Shown: piece after piece, positions 15,657-23,487 of the stretch | How positions within the stretch are numbered: position 1 is the stretch's first letter | Layout: each line of letters opens with the position of its first letter | Program-made: the position numbers and the translations under genes | Source of the DNA: Bacteriovorax stolpii | Lineage (GTDB): Bacteria; Bdellovibrionota; Bacteriovoracia; Bacteriovoracales; Bacteriovoracaceae | Reading direction: 5' to 3' | Assembly (NCBI GenBank): GCA_945890905.1 | Contig: CAMDDI010000003.1 | Coordinates: 1-28,519, forward strand | DNA: 28,519 nt | The notes under the pieces: model-generated | The model's input: the letters and a program-made list of their open reading frames with translations, nothing else | Database searches by the model: none | What the model was told of the DNA's origin: nothing

Positions 15657-16649
15657 TTATCTCACGACAACAAACGTCGCCGGATCAACATTGGCGACCA
15701 CGCTGCGGTTGCTATCAGCTGATTCTACAACCACTTTGCCGTCTTTTTGAACCGCAACAACTTTATAGTATGAGTTGTCTCGGGCCTGCATCGTTGCACC
15801 CACACAAATGCTATCTCCATATGAAGATTGGACACAACCTTTCGTTACCGCAAGAGTGGCATTTGAAACATTTGAGCGAAGTGTATTTCGACCATCAATG
15901 CTCTTGGTAACAAACAATCCATCAAAGTGAACTGCTGCTATTGCAACGAATTGAGAATTTGCTATATCGTAAACTGAATCAGTGGCGCAAATTTCATAGG
16001 CACAACCACGAGTCACAGCTAAGCGCCCACGAAGAACATCTGTAACAACTTTTCTGTCTTTGACAGATTTGATTTCATAAGTGTTATCAGTATCGTCAGA
16101 TACAACATAATACTTGTTATCAACAATCACAGTCTCGCCCACTTCAACTGCTCTTTTAATTGATGATTCTTCTTCTCTGGTCATTGTCGCTATCAGAGTT
16201 GAACGAGGAGGTCTGTTTTCACGAGGAGCAGGGATGGTCTGGCCATTTGTTCCAGACTGTGGAGGCGTACCCGTCGTCGGAGTCGGTCTCGGAGTAGGAT
16301 ATGTCGGCTCAGTCGGACGCGTTGGTGGTCTTTGAGGTTCTGGTGTTGGAGTTGGAGTCGGTCTCGGCTGAGGCCGTGGACGATAATCTGTCTCAGGATA
16401 CGGATACGGATAAGGATTTGGGCTATATCCATCTTGCTGTCTTGAGGTCACTACACAAGTCGCTCCATTCATACTTTGATAAACAATGTGATTGCGGCAA
16501 TTGCGAACGGCATTCATGCACTGGTTATCTTGGAAGGTGTAAAATAGATCCGTAACCACACCTCGTGAATCGATCAAACTCACAACGCATTTATCAGCAA
16601 AAGCTGAAGTACTTAAAGTGAGGGTGACAGCTATCAATAGGGTTTTCAT
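15657..16649 (-). CDS. Exported Pro-rich protein with repeated beta domain (paralogue 2)
   Basis: A 330-aa exported protein. The signal peptide (LLIAVTLTLSTSAFA) ends before DKC. A ~50-residue N-terminal module with four cysteines follows and is absent from the paralogue at 14835. Next is a Pro/Arg/Thr/Tyr low-complexity linker (about 74-150) that ends in GTNGQTIPAP, and then three copies of the ~55-residue beta unit ('VGETVIVDNKYYVVS ... RGC', 'ICATDSVYD ... VTKS ... KGC', 'ICVGATMQ ... YYKVVAVQ ... VVES'). Each unit pair shares a Gly-Cys/Ile-Cys-Val pair that could form a disulfide. GGAG 7 nt before the ATG supports the start. It lies 84 nt upstream of paralogue 1 on the same strand, a tandem duplication with gain or loss of one repeat. 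Confidence 0.7.
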   Translation of the reverse strand: MKTLLIAVTLTLSTSAFADKCVVSLIDSRGVVTDLFYTFQDNQCMNAVRNCRNHIVYQSMNGATCVVTSRQQDGYSPNPYPYPYPETDYRPRPQPRPTPTPTPEPQRPPTRPTEPTYPTPRPTPTTGTPPQSGTNGQTIPAPRENRPPRSTLIATMTREEESSIKRAVEVGETVIVDNKYYVVSDDTDNTYEIKSVKDRKVVTDVLRGRLAVTRGCAYEICATDSVYDIANSQFVAIAAVHFDGLFVTKSIDGRNTLRSNVSNATLAVTKGCVQSSYGDSICVGATMQARDNSYYKVVAVQKDGKVVVESADSNRSVVANVDPATFVVVR

Positions 16650-16840
16650 CTATCGCTCCAAGGATTCGGTATTACGTTAGAGATTCGTTATATCCCTCAA
16701 ATGCCGCTCCGTGGTAGGTCCCATGAACTTCTTACAGGGTTTTGGCATACACTTTGCTCCATTAAGAGTAAGGGGAGTTCAAAAATCCAGACAAAACATC
16801 AAGTTTTCAATGGTTTATGAGCTTTTAGGGGAAACAAAAA

Positions 16841-17704
16841 ATGTTCAATATTTGGTCACTAATGCAAAAGCATCTAAGGTTTAGACAGGTTACCCTGATC
16901 GCCGGGATTTTTTGCGTAGCAACCGCCCAGGGGCAAGTCGTCCGCGAACCTGCCAGTTATGTCCCAGATGATGACGTTATTGTGAAGCCAGTGGATAACC
17001 AACTCTCTTTTTATCAGAGATATGTTGAGTCGGATAATAGCGCCAACGTAGTTCAGACCCGAAACCAATTGAAGACTTGGAATGATAACCAGGCCTTTGC
17101 TGATCAGTACGGAATGGATTCAACTCTTTCTGGTTCTTCTTATTTTGTTCCAAGTTCTGATGTGAAATGGGAGTACTTTAAGACTAAGTACATGCGCTAT
17201 TTAAGAAGTAATGCTGAACAGCCAATCAAAGATATGCCGAAAAACTGGTATCAGGATTACCGAGCTTCAAACGAAGTTGATACCATCGATGAATTAGAGA
17301 CGCGTTTTAAGAGCACATCTAAAACAACCACAACTGGTAATGCACTTCCCGAGGCCCTTCAGGCCAAAGAAGTGAGCGTGTGGAAAAAAACTAGATTTAT
17401 TTTTCAACCACGTGTGGATCAAGGTTTAGTGATTGTGGGTTTCAAAACTCCTTTTGCTTACGCTCGCGCTTGGACAGGTATTAACGGGAAAACAGAATTT
17501 AACATTCAACAGACTTACGACTCAATTGGTCTGCGCATGATGTTTAACTATTATACCGATACGGGTAGATATTTTACTTCACTGGATCAAAGACTGATGG
17601 AAAACGTTTATCTTCGTCTCACAAGCAATAAAAATCCGGCCCACGTCCCAGGCACTCCTTATCAAGATGATACGGGTATGCTGCTTTACGCAAAGTCATT
17701 CTAA
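16841..17704 (+). CDS. Exported protein, function unknown, 287 aa
   Basis: No family was recognised. The N-terminus is a long signal peptide (hydrophobic core VTLIAGIFCVATA at about 17-29, cleavage near QGQ); Met8 is a possible later start but only the first ATG has a ribosome site (AGGGGA 8 nt upstream). The mature protein is rich in Tyr, Asp and Asn, with a middle helical region and a C-terminal stretch of alternating hydrophobics (FIFQPRVDQGLVIVGF, IGLRMMFNYYT) that could be beta-barrel or beta-sandwich strands. It has no cysteines after the signal peptide, in contrast to the Cys-rich exported proteins nearby. It ends 76 nt before the glutamate dehydrogenase gene with no terminator seen, so readthrough into that gene is possible. 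Confidence 0.65.
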   Translation: MFNIWSLMQKHLRFRQVTLIAGIFCVATAQGQVVREPASYVPDDDVIVKPVDNQLSFYQRYVESDNSANVVQTRNQLKTWNDNQAFADQYGMDSTLSGSSYFVPSSDVKWEYFKTKYMRYLRSNAEQPIKDMPKNWYQDYRASNEVDTIDELETRFKSTSKTTTTGNALPEALQAKEVSVWKKTRFIFQPRVDQGLVIVGFKTPFAYARAWTGINGKTEFNIQQTYDSIGLRMMFNYYTDTGRYFTSLDQRLMENVYLRLTSNKNPAHVPGTPYQDDTGMLLYAKSF

Positions 17705-17780
17705 TCTCCTTTTTTCTAGCAAAAAAATCCTCCCGACGTTACACTTACCCCACTTAAATTTACCTCACATGGGAGTTCTC

Positions 17781-19040
17781 ATGAGTCTCTTCGAGAGTCC
17801 ATTTTTCCAGGATGCTTTCTCACAACTAGAATCCGCTGGCGCCACAATGAAGATGGATCCAAACGTTTTAGAGCGTTTGAAATATCCTAAGCGCGCGCTT
17901 CAAGTTTCTGTTCCGGTTCGTCTTGATGACGGAACGGTTAAAGTTTTTGAAGGCTACCGCGTGCAACACAGTTTAACTTTAGGCCCTGGTAAAGGTGGTA
18001 TTCGTTATCATCCACACGTCTCTCTATCTGAGACTGCTGCACTAGCGATGCTTATGACTTTTAAATGCGCACTTGTGGGTCTTCCACTAGGCGGAGCTAA
18101 GGGTGGTATCAAAGTTGATCCTAATGATTTATCTCGTGCCGAACTTCAAGCGATGACCCGTCGATATACGACTGAAATTTCCATGATCATTGGCCCAGAT
18201 AAAGATATTCCCGCTCCTGATATCGGAACAGATGGTCAGACTATGGCGTGGCTTATGGATACTTACTCGCAAATGAAAGGTTACGCTGTACCTGGAGTTG
18301 TGACTGGTAAGCCAGTAGCTATCGGAGGATCTTTAGGTCGTGCGGAATCAACTGGTAAAGGTGTTGTTTTCTGTATCAACTTTGCTTATGAAAAATTAAA
18401 TAAAACCATCACGAATTCTACAACAGTTGCAATTCACGGTTTTGGTAAAGTGGGTATGCCCGCAGCTCATGATCTTCATGCTCAAGGTGCAAAGATTGTG
18501 GCCATCTCTGATGTGTCTGGAGCGATTTATAATCCAAAAGGTTTAAATATTCCTGCAGCTACTGAATGGGTACGTAACCGCAAACTTCTACGTGATCTTC
18601 CAGATTGCGAGCACATTACAAATGAGCAACTCCTTGAGCTTGATGTAGACATTCTTATCCCTGCCGCCATTGATGGTGTGGTGACAAAAGAAAATGCTCA
18701 CAGAGTGAAGGCGAAAATCATCGCAGAAGGTGCCAATGGTCCTCTTACTCACGAAGCCGTTGATATTATCACAGACCGTGGTGGACTCATTATCCCAGAC
18801 ATTCTTTGTAATGCCGGGGGTGTGATTGTGTCTTACTTTGAATGGGTACAAGGTCTTCAGATGTTCTTCTGGGACTTGGATACTGTGAATAAGAAACTTC
18901 ACGACATTATGAAGCTTGCCTTTGATAAGGTTTGGAAAGCTTCTGAAACTTATAAAGTGAATTTGAAGCAAGCTGCGTTCATCTCATCACTTCAACGTAT
19001 TGAAGGTGCCATGAGACTTCGTGGTATGTGGCCAGGCTAA
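17781..19040 (+). CDS. NAD(P)-dependent glutamate dehydrogenase (Glu/Leu/Phe/Val family)
   Basis: Oxidative deamination of glutamate to 2-oxoglutarate and ammonia (or the reverse). The 419-aa length fits the hexameric class. Motifs seen: GPGKGGIRYHP, the catalytic lysine in GGAKGGI, the Asp-containing DIGTDGQTMAW, GRAESTGKGV, the Rossmann GFGKVGMPAA, AEGANGPLTHEA, and PDILCNAGGVIVSYFEW near the end. The start at 17781 has GGGAG 5 nt upstream and gives MSLFESPFF as N-terminus; in-frame ATGs at 17667 and 17769 have no such site. A strong terminator follows. For an amino-acid-consuming bacterium a catabolic role is reasonable, but cofactor and direction cannot be told by eye. Leucine or phenylalanine dehydrogenase is less likely at this length. 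Confidence 0.93.
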   Translation: MSLFESPFFQDAFSQLESAGATMKMDPNVLERLKYPKRALQVSVPVRLDDGTVKVFEGYRVQHSLTLGPGKGGIRYHPHVSLSETAALAMLMTFKCALVGLPLGGAKGGIKVDPNDLSRAELQAMTRRYTTEISMIIGPDKDIPAPDIGTDGQTMAWLMDTYSQMKGYAVPGVVTGKPVAIGGSLGRAESTGKGVVFCINFAYEKLNKTITNSTTVAIHGFGKVGMPAAHDLHAQGAKIVAISDVSGAIYNPKGLNIPAATEWVRNRKLLRDLPDCEHITNEQLLELDVDILIPAAIDGVVTKENAHRVKAKIIAEGANGPLTHEAVDIITDRGGLIIPDILCNAGGVIVSYFEWVQGLQMFFWDLDTVNKKLHDIMKLAFDKVWKASETYKVNLKQAAFISSLQRIEGAMRLRGMWPG

Positions 19041-19052
19041 TTTTCTTAATCC

Positions 19053-19095
19053 CATCTGCCTATCTGAAATTTGGATAGGCAGATGTCTTTTGTTC
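19053..19095 (+). terminator. Terminator of the glutamate dehydrogenase gene
   Basis: A perfect 12-bp stem (CATCTGCCTATC, 19053-19064, with its complement at 19074-19085) and a 9-nt loop are followed by TCTTTTGTTCTGTTT, 12 nt after the stop codon. Confidence 0.88.
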
Positions 19096-19119
19096 TGTTT
19101 CCTGTGTAGACTTAAAGGC

Positions 19120-19605
19120 ATGAACATTCTTCTTTTACTCGTGCCTCTTTTATCTCTTGCCGGTGTTGTTCAAGACGATGTCTCCGTTACTGAAAAATTC
19201 CGATTCAGCTTTCAAACCGTCTGCAAGAAAATGGTCACCCACGAATCCCCACTTATTGAAGTTGTCTCAGGTACTGAGCTTGATTGCATGGGTAAAAAAA
19301 TTCACGTGGGTCCGTTCTGTGAAAAAGAAATGGCAGCTGATCCCTACTATCTACGTGCTCATGTTGACCGTGAAGCTAAGCAAGTTGTTTGTACCACTGG
19401 AAAAAAAGTACTGTTTAAGTATCAATGCGTGAAACTCACGGATAAAGCCTTGTGCAGTAAAGAGGCCAAGAGTGCTTGCAGTGAGATTCGTGAAAAACTC
19501 GCCAAGAGATTAGATATTGTTCACACTTCATTTACTAAAAATGAGAAGGGTGTAAAAGAACTTAACTGCTACTTTGAATCTCTTCCTCTTTCCGAAAACA
19601 TTTAA
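19120..19605 (+). CDS. Small exported cysteine-containing protein, 161 aa
   Basis: No family was recognised. The start at 19120 (MNILLLLVPLLSLAG) gives a compact signal peptide and lies downstream of the terminator of the preceding gene; the in-frame extension back to 19021 would run through that terminator and is rejected. Its ribosome site is weak (AAAGG very close to the ATG). The mature chain has eight cysteines in the contexts VCKK, DCMG, FCEK, VCTT, QCVK, LCSK, ACSE and NCYF; the even number suggests four disulfides in the periplasm or outside. It has many lysines and a probable helical C-terminal third. The decayed alkA follows immediately on the same strand. Confidence 0.62.
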   Translation: MNILLLLVPLLSLAGVVQDDVSVTEKFRFSFQTVCKKMVTHESPLIEVVSGTELDCMGKKIHVGPFCEKEMAADPYYLRAHVDREAKQVVCTTGKKVLFKYQCVKLTDKALCSKEAKSACSEIREKLAKRLDIVHTSFTKNEKGVKELNCYFESLPLSENI

Positions 19606-20037
19606 GTAAAGAACCTCGCGGGAAGAAACTTCTAGCAAATGATGTTGTGCTCCCTGGCCGTACCACTAGCATTCTGATGCGTTTAGTGAGTTCAATTTTG
19701 TCTGAACAGCTCTCTGTTAAGGTCGCAGAGTTCATGCAAGAGCATAAAATCAGTGTGGCGAAAGTGAATAAAATGGATGATGAAAAGGTCATTGAACTCC
19801 TTACGCAAATTAAAGGAGTGGGGGAGATGGACGGTAGAGATGCTGCTTATCTTTGGACTCGGAAGAGAAGATGTTTTTGCGGTAGACGATTTGGGTGTTC
19901 AGAAGGCGATGATCAGCTTATTTAAACTTCCCGAGATGCCTAAAAAAGAGCTTCTTCAAAAAATGAAGAAGCTCTCTGAAAGGTGGTCACCGTATCGGAG
20001 TTATGCTTGTTTGCATATGTGGCGTTATAAAGTCTAA
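19578..20037 (+). pseudogene. Decayed AlkA-type DNA-3-methyladenine glycosylase (HhH-GPD)
   Basis: Two frames together spell the HhH-GPD core of a small AlkA. Frame A gives LMRLVSSILSEQLSVKVAEF (like 'LVRxIVGQQLSVKAA') and DEKVIELLTQIKGVG. Frame B continues WTVEMLLIFGLGREDVFAVD, then DLGVQKAM, with the catalytic Asp region intact, and ends at 20037. Three lesions are visible. First, no start codon lies in frame between the stop at 19575 and GTG 19647. Second, about 40-45 residues between QLSVKVA and the EFMQEHK helix are missing relative to the family. Third, the run GTGGGGGAG (19816-19824) has one G too many; four Gs would restore VGRWT. The gene would have repaired alkylated purines. A sequencing error could explain the frameshift but not the other lesions. 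Confidence 0.78.
19941..19975 (-). terminator. Terminator of the HExxH protein gene, embedded in the alkA remnant
   Basis: AGAGCTTCTTC / GAAGAAGCTCT (11-bp perfect stem, 19947-19975, 7-nt loop) is followed on the minus strand by a run of six Ts. It lies about 60 nt past the stop of the gene at 20034 and within alkA coding sequence (the KKELLQKMKKLSE segment). Confidence 0.82.
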
Positions 20038-20909
20038 GGGAAAACCGTTTCTTCGAAAGTTGCCTTCGAGTTTTGATAAATGTTTCTGTTCCATCCGCTT
20101 GGAAACGTAGTTGGTTTTCCATGCTCTTTATTTAAAAGCCAGACGAGTCTATTCACATTATACCTACTATCTGGGGTATAACCTAATGTGGCCCTCGCTG
20201 AGAAGCGTCTCATCTCCATCATAGCTACATTACTGGGCACACTCTTTAAAAATGCCGTTCTTTGATAATTAGCACTATATCCGCATTTCTTCGCCATATC
20301 ATTAAACTCATAAAAGAAATCGAAGAGCTGAGCGCTTGCTATGTAACCAGGTCTCATCCAAATGTGTGTTCTAACAGCATTAAGCATTTCGGGAGATATA
20401 TTTCCACTCATGATTTCAGATGAGAGTCTCTCAATAAAATCTTCATCAGATGATAATCCGTCTAAAAGGATGTGATGAAGAACTTCATGCAATAGAAGTT
20501 TTGAGAATTTCTCAGATGAATGATTAAGCGAGCGAGAACTAAAATAAACATTGGAACCTTTTTCTTTTGCTGTCATGGCCCCTAAGCCTAAAAATTTTCC
20601 AGCATCAGTTGGGATGGTATAACCTTCTGGAGCATCTGAACCTAGAAGAATAATACTTTCAAGGTAAAGAAATTTGTCCTGCTCTTGCAGATAATTGATT
20701 TCTGAGACAATGGCCACTTTAGTACTAGCGGATAAATTTGAAGCTTGAACGATAGCTTTTACAGATTCTACTGATTGCTCAAGTTTCTGGGGGTCTGGGA
20801 ATGGTTGAGCATTGACTAAAAACGGATCACCGCCTCCGCGATCTTGACCGGCAAAGGTTTGCAGAGCAATTAGACTCAATAAAACAAAAAGGGCTGATTT
20901 AATTTTCAT
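20034..20909 (-). CDS. Exported protein with HExxH zinc-protease-like motif
   Basis: A 291-aa protein with a signal peptide (SALFVLLSLIALQTFA, cleaved before GQDRGGGDP; an RGGGDP start to the mature chain is one I recall from Bdellovibrio exported proteins). The notable feature is LLLHEVLHHILLDGL, with HEVLHH at residues 141-146, the zinc-binding and catalytic pattern of metallopeptidases. A third ligand is not obvious, and one Glu in the following helix (SSDEDFIERL) is a candidate. Without it, a metallopeptidase activity is only probable. Its start codon lies inside the last codons of the TIGR02147 regulator gene (11-bp overlap), so the two form one operon, and a strong terminator closes it. 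It may be a secreted enzyme under that regulator. Confidence 0.7.
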   Translation of the reverse strand: MKIKSALFVLLSLIALQTFAGQDRGGGDPFLVNAQPFPDPQKLEQSVESVKAIVQASNLSASTKVAIVSEINYLQEQDKFLYLESIILLGSDAPEGYTIPTDAGKFLGLGAMTAKEKGSNVYFSSRSLNHSSEKFSKLLLHEVLHHILLDGLSSDEDFIERLSSEIMSGNISPEMLNAVRTHIWMRPGYIASAQLFDFFYEFNDMAKKCGYSANYQRTAFLKSVPSNVAMMEMRRFSARATLGYTPDSRYNVNRLVWLLNKEHGKPTTFPSGWNRNIYQNSKATFEETVFP

Positions 20910-21678
20910 AAGTACTTCCTTGGGTAGTATTCTCAGTTAATGGAAAAAATGAAACTTGTAATTGATAAACTTCATCAAGCGCCGACTCATCTCTTTGCAT
21001 AAATGCATTCAAGTCTTGTCTAAACTTCTTGATTATTTCTTTTGCTTTAGGCAGGTCTTGAGAGCTAATGGCCATGGTCGTTGAAGTATGGTCCCGCTTC
21101 TTGCGGTCCATATTTTCAAGAGCCTCAATAGACTTTTCTAAAACAGAACGTTGATAATTTTTTTGTGCACTAGTGGTTGTATCAGGGTCGAGAATATTGG
21201 AGCTGTTCTTGTAGGTGATAACATATTTACCCTCATCGTTTTTCTTTAATAGTTCTAAACGCTCAAGAGTTTCTATGGCCATGGATGCTTGTGGAACTGA
21301 AATATTGAGTACTGCGGAGATGGCCTTTGGACTCAGGTTAACATGGGGGATAACTGATAATTCTAAAATAGCGTCGAAGTACCATTCAGAAATAAATGAG
21401 AACACATCATTTTGAAGAAGAAAGAAATCGCGCTCTTCCATTGACTCTGGAGTTGATTCTCCACTTAAAAACTTTTGAACTTCTTCAGGCCCGAGTCCCA
21501 ATGCTTTTGAGAGCGTGATCACCGTGGGTTTTGTGATTTTTCTTTTGCCCGACAGAATAGTGGATAAGGTAGCGTGATTGATCCCTAAGTATTGAGCATA
21601 AGCGCGAAGAGAGTAGTTTTTGTTCTTACTCACACGTCTTAGAAATTCTTGTTGAAGTAGGCCTTTAAAGGTTTCCAT
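20899..21678 (-). CDS. TIGR02147-family HTH transcriptional regulator
   Basis: A 259-aa regulator of the TIGR02147 type (known mainly from Bdellovibrio relatives and Fibrobacter). The N-terminal XRE-like HTH covers about residues 20-65 (YSLRAYAQYLGINHATLSTI, then LSGKRKIT). The central domain contains FISEWYFDAILEL and a winged helix with LSPKAISAVLNISVPQASMA, and the tail has RDHTSTTMAIS. These blocks match the family layout. The start at 21678 (METFKGLL) is chosen because it gives the usual length; the frame is open further up to 21777 but that extension is unlike the family. Its targets are unknown. Coupling to the exported HExxH protein suggests control of that gene or of secreted functions. 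Confidence 0.88.
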   Translation of the reverse strand: METFKGLLQQEFLRRVSKNKNYSLRAYAQYLGINHATLSTILSGKRKITKPTVITLSKALGLGPEEVQKFLSGESTPESMEERDFFLLQNDVFSFISEWYFDAILELSVIPHVNLSPKAISAVLNISVPQASMAIETLERLELLKKNDEGKYVITYKNSSNILDPDTTTSAQKNYQRSVLEKSIEALENMDRKKRDHTSTTMAISSQDLPKAKEIIKKFRQDLNAFMQRDESALDEVYQLQVSFFPLTENTTQGSTYEN

Positions 21679-21849
21679 GGTCCAGTTATAAACGAGATTG
21701 ACAATCAGCGCCACAGAGTTTGCAACAAACTGGTGCAGCTCTCTGAGCACCATATATTTTTTACAGAGATGCTTCATGACCCCATGATTTTAACTGCTTG
21801 AATTTCGCATTTGAGGTCTCAATATTGCTGTATGAGATGTGGAGGATTC

Positions 21850-22374
21850 ATGGAAACCCAACTACAAACTTGCTACTTCACAAAAAAAGGCCCTTCTCTC
21901 ATCACACTTTTTGGCTACGCCACTAAGAGTGTCCCTGGTCTAGAGATCAATGGTCTCGGAAAATATGGCAAGGCCATCAAAGAAAAAATTGTATTCGTCA
22001 CCCGCAGTCGTGGTCTGCAAATTCCTATGAAACGCTTTGTTTTGAATGTTGAAATCAGTGATGATCTGGGCGACCTGGAGAGTGGATCAGTAAAGTGGCT
22101 AGAGTATCCCTTGCTCCTTCACTATTGGTTTTTGGCCGGACTCATGCCCATCTCTAAGCTTGATAATTGTTTAGCGGTGGGCTCTTTAACTCCCAGTGGT
22201 TTAGTAGAAGAGCCATTGAATGTGCAGGTGATGAATTTATGCGAAGAGTATGATCTGCATTTGATTGCATCAACTGCGGGACTTGAGAGTCCCCGCGGTG
22301 TGATTGATGGCAACGATTTATTTGGTCAGGTCGCTAAGCTTGATTTTAAGTGGAAGCAAAATGCGCCAATTTAG
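21850..22374 (+). CDS. Stand-alone ChlI domain protein (ComM/YifB N-terminal-like)
   Basis: A 174-aa protein that matches, in order, the N-terminal ChlI domain of ComM/YifB 'Mg-chelatase-like' proteins: VPGLEINGLGKYGKAIKEKI (like 'LPxFxIVGLPDxAVKEAxxRV'), GLQIPMKRFVLNVEISDDLG (like 'FPxKRITVNLAPADLPK'), EYPLLLHYWFLAGLMP (like 'DLPIALGILAASGxxP') and CLAVGSLTPSGLVEEPLN (like 'GELSLDGxLRPV'). The AAA+ core with Walker motifs that normally follows is absent, and key sequence is diverged, so it is not a working ComM helicase. The start at 21850 has GGAGGATTC directly upstream; the ATG at 21811 does not. It lies between the TIGR02147 gene (divergent) and pfkA (convergent). Function unknown; a structural or regulatory role is a guess. 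Confidence 0.7.
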   Translation: METQLQTCYFTKKGPSLITLFGYATKSVPGLEINGLGKYGKAIKEKIVFVTRSRGLQIPMKRFVLNVEISDDLGDLESGSVKWLEYPLLLHYWFLAGLMPISKLDNCLAVGSLTPSGLVEEPLNVQVMNLCEEYDLHLIASTAGLESPRGVIDGNDLFGQVAKLDFKWKQNAPI

Positions 22375-22502
22375 CGTCTAGGACATTCACGACCAGCGGC
22401 AACATTAACTTTGTTCATATCTTCTATTGGTTAATCAGATAGTAACGCAATTGAAGTATGTTCCCAGAGGCCGGGATGAAAGTTCTTTGGTGTCAAAAAG
22501 GG

Positions 22503-23477
22503 CTAGATTGAGAGAGTCTCTGCTAGCTTCTGAAATTCAGTAAAATTATGATCTGCTTTCGTGACACAATTCTGCATATCATTGAGTAGAACTTTACCAC
22601 CCTGAACCACAGTAACTGTAGGGAACTTATCTTCTATGAGGGCCTGAACCGCAAGATTACCCATCTGTGAAGCGATAAAGCGATCATCGGCCGTAGGAGA
22701 GCCGCCACGCTGAATGTGGCCCAAGATAGAGACGTGGGCATCCATATGATACAAGTCTTTCAAAACGTTTTGAATGTCATAACTTCGTCCTGCCACAGGT
22801 CCTTCAGCTACGATAATGATAGAAGAATCTTTACCACGGGCCATTCCGCGCTGGATATCGTCTACAAGTTTTTTATGAACCACTTTATCATGAGGAAGAA
22901 GAATATTTTCCGCACCTGTACACACACCGACTTTAAGTGCGATAGAAGAAGAATTTCTTCCCATCACTTCCACTAAAAATGTGCGTCCGTGTGAGTGGGC
23001 CGTGTCACGGATTCTATCGATGGCCTCAATCGCTGTCTGTACTGCAGTATCAAAACCAATAGTATATTCAGTTCCTGAAATATCATTATCAATTGTTCCT
23101 GGTATTCCCAGAACTGGATATTGATGTTCATTCCACATCGCCATTGCACCATTAAATGATCCATCTCCGCCAATAATAATTAAGGCATCGATTTTTTGAG
23201 CTCTTAGAATTTCTACTGCTTTTTTCCTAAATTCTGGTTTCATGAATTCAGGAGAACGAGAAGTTTGAAGTATAGTTCCTCCACGCTGAATTATATTTCC
23301 GACACTCGAGAGATTCATAGGTTGAAATTCGCCTCTGAGAAGTCCCGCATATCCACGCTTAATTCCTGTCACCTCAATCCCGTTATAGATGGCCGTTCTC
23401 ACCACTGCGCGAATAGCACAGTTCATTCCGGGAGCATCTCCACCTGAGCAGAGCAAACCTATGTGAGAAACTGACAT
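22503..23477 (-). CDS. pfkA: ATP-dependent 6-phosphofructokinase
   Basis: Phosphorylates fructose 6-phosphate at the committed step of glycolysis. The 324-aa length fits bacterial PfkA (~320). Motifs seen: LCSGGDAPGMNCAIR, IIIGGDGSFNGA (Gly where the PPi-dependent type has Asp, so ATP use is likely), GIPGTIDNDISG with the catalytic Asp, TAHSHGRTFLVEVMGR, and LGHIQRGGSPTADDR near the C-terminus. The start at 23477 has AAAGGAAGG 5-6 nt upstream and lies 10 nt after the gpmI stop; an in-frame ATG at 23495 falls inside gpmI and is rejected. It is the last gene of the cluster that begins at rplU. Effector regulation (PEP/ADP) as in E. coli is possible but was not traced. Confidence 0.95.
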   Translation of the reverse strand: MSVSHIGLLCSGGDAPGMNCAIRAVVRTAIYNGIEVTGIKRGYAGLLRGEFQPMNLSSVGNIIQRGGTILQTSRSPEFMKPEFRKKAVEILRAQKIDALIIIGGDGSFNGAMAMWNEHQYPVLGIPGTIDNDISGTEYTIGFDTAVQTAIEAIDRIRDTAHSHGRTFLVEVMGRNSSSIALKVGVCTGAENILLPHDKVVHKKLVDDIQRGMARGKDSSIIIVAEGPVAGRSYDIQNVLKDLYHMDAHVSILGHIQRGGSPTADDRFIASQMGNLAVQALIEDKFPTVTVVQGGKVLLNDMQNCVTKADHNFTEFQKLAETLSI

Positions 23478-23487
23478 ACGCCTTCCT

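Noticed and set aside
22375..22502. Gap between the ChlI protein gene and pfkA as a possible RNA gene or terminator
   Set aside because: No strong hairpin with T-run and no RNA gene pattern was seen; the AGAGAGTCTCT palindrome at the pfkA stop lacks a T-run.
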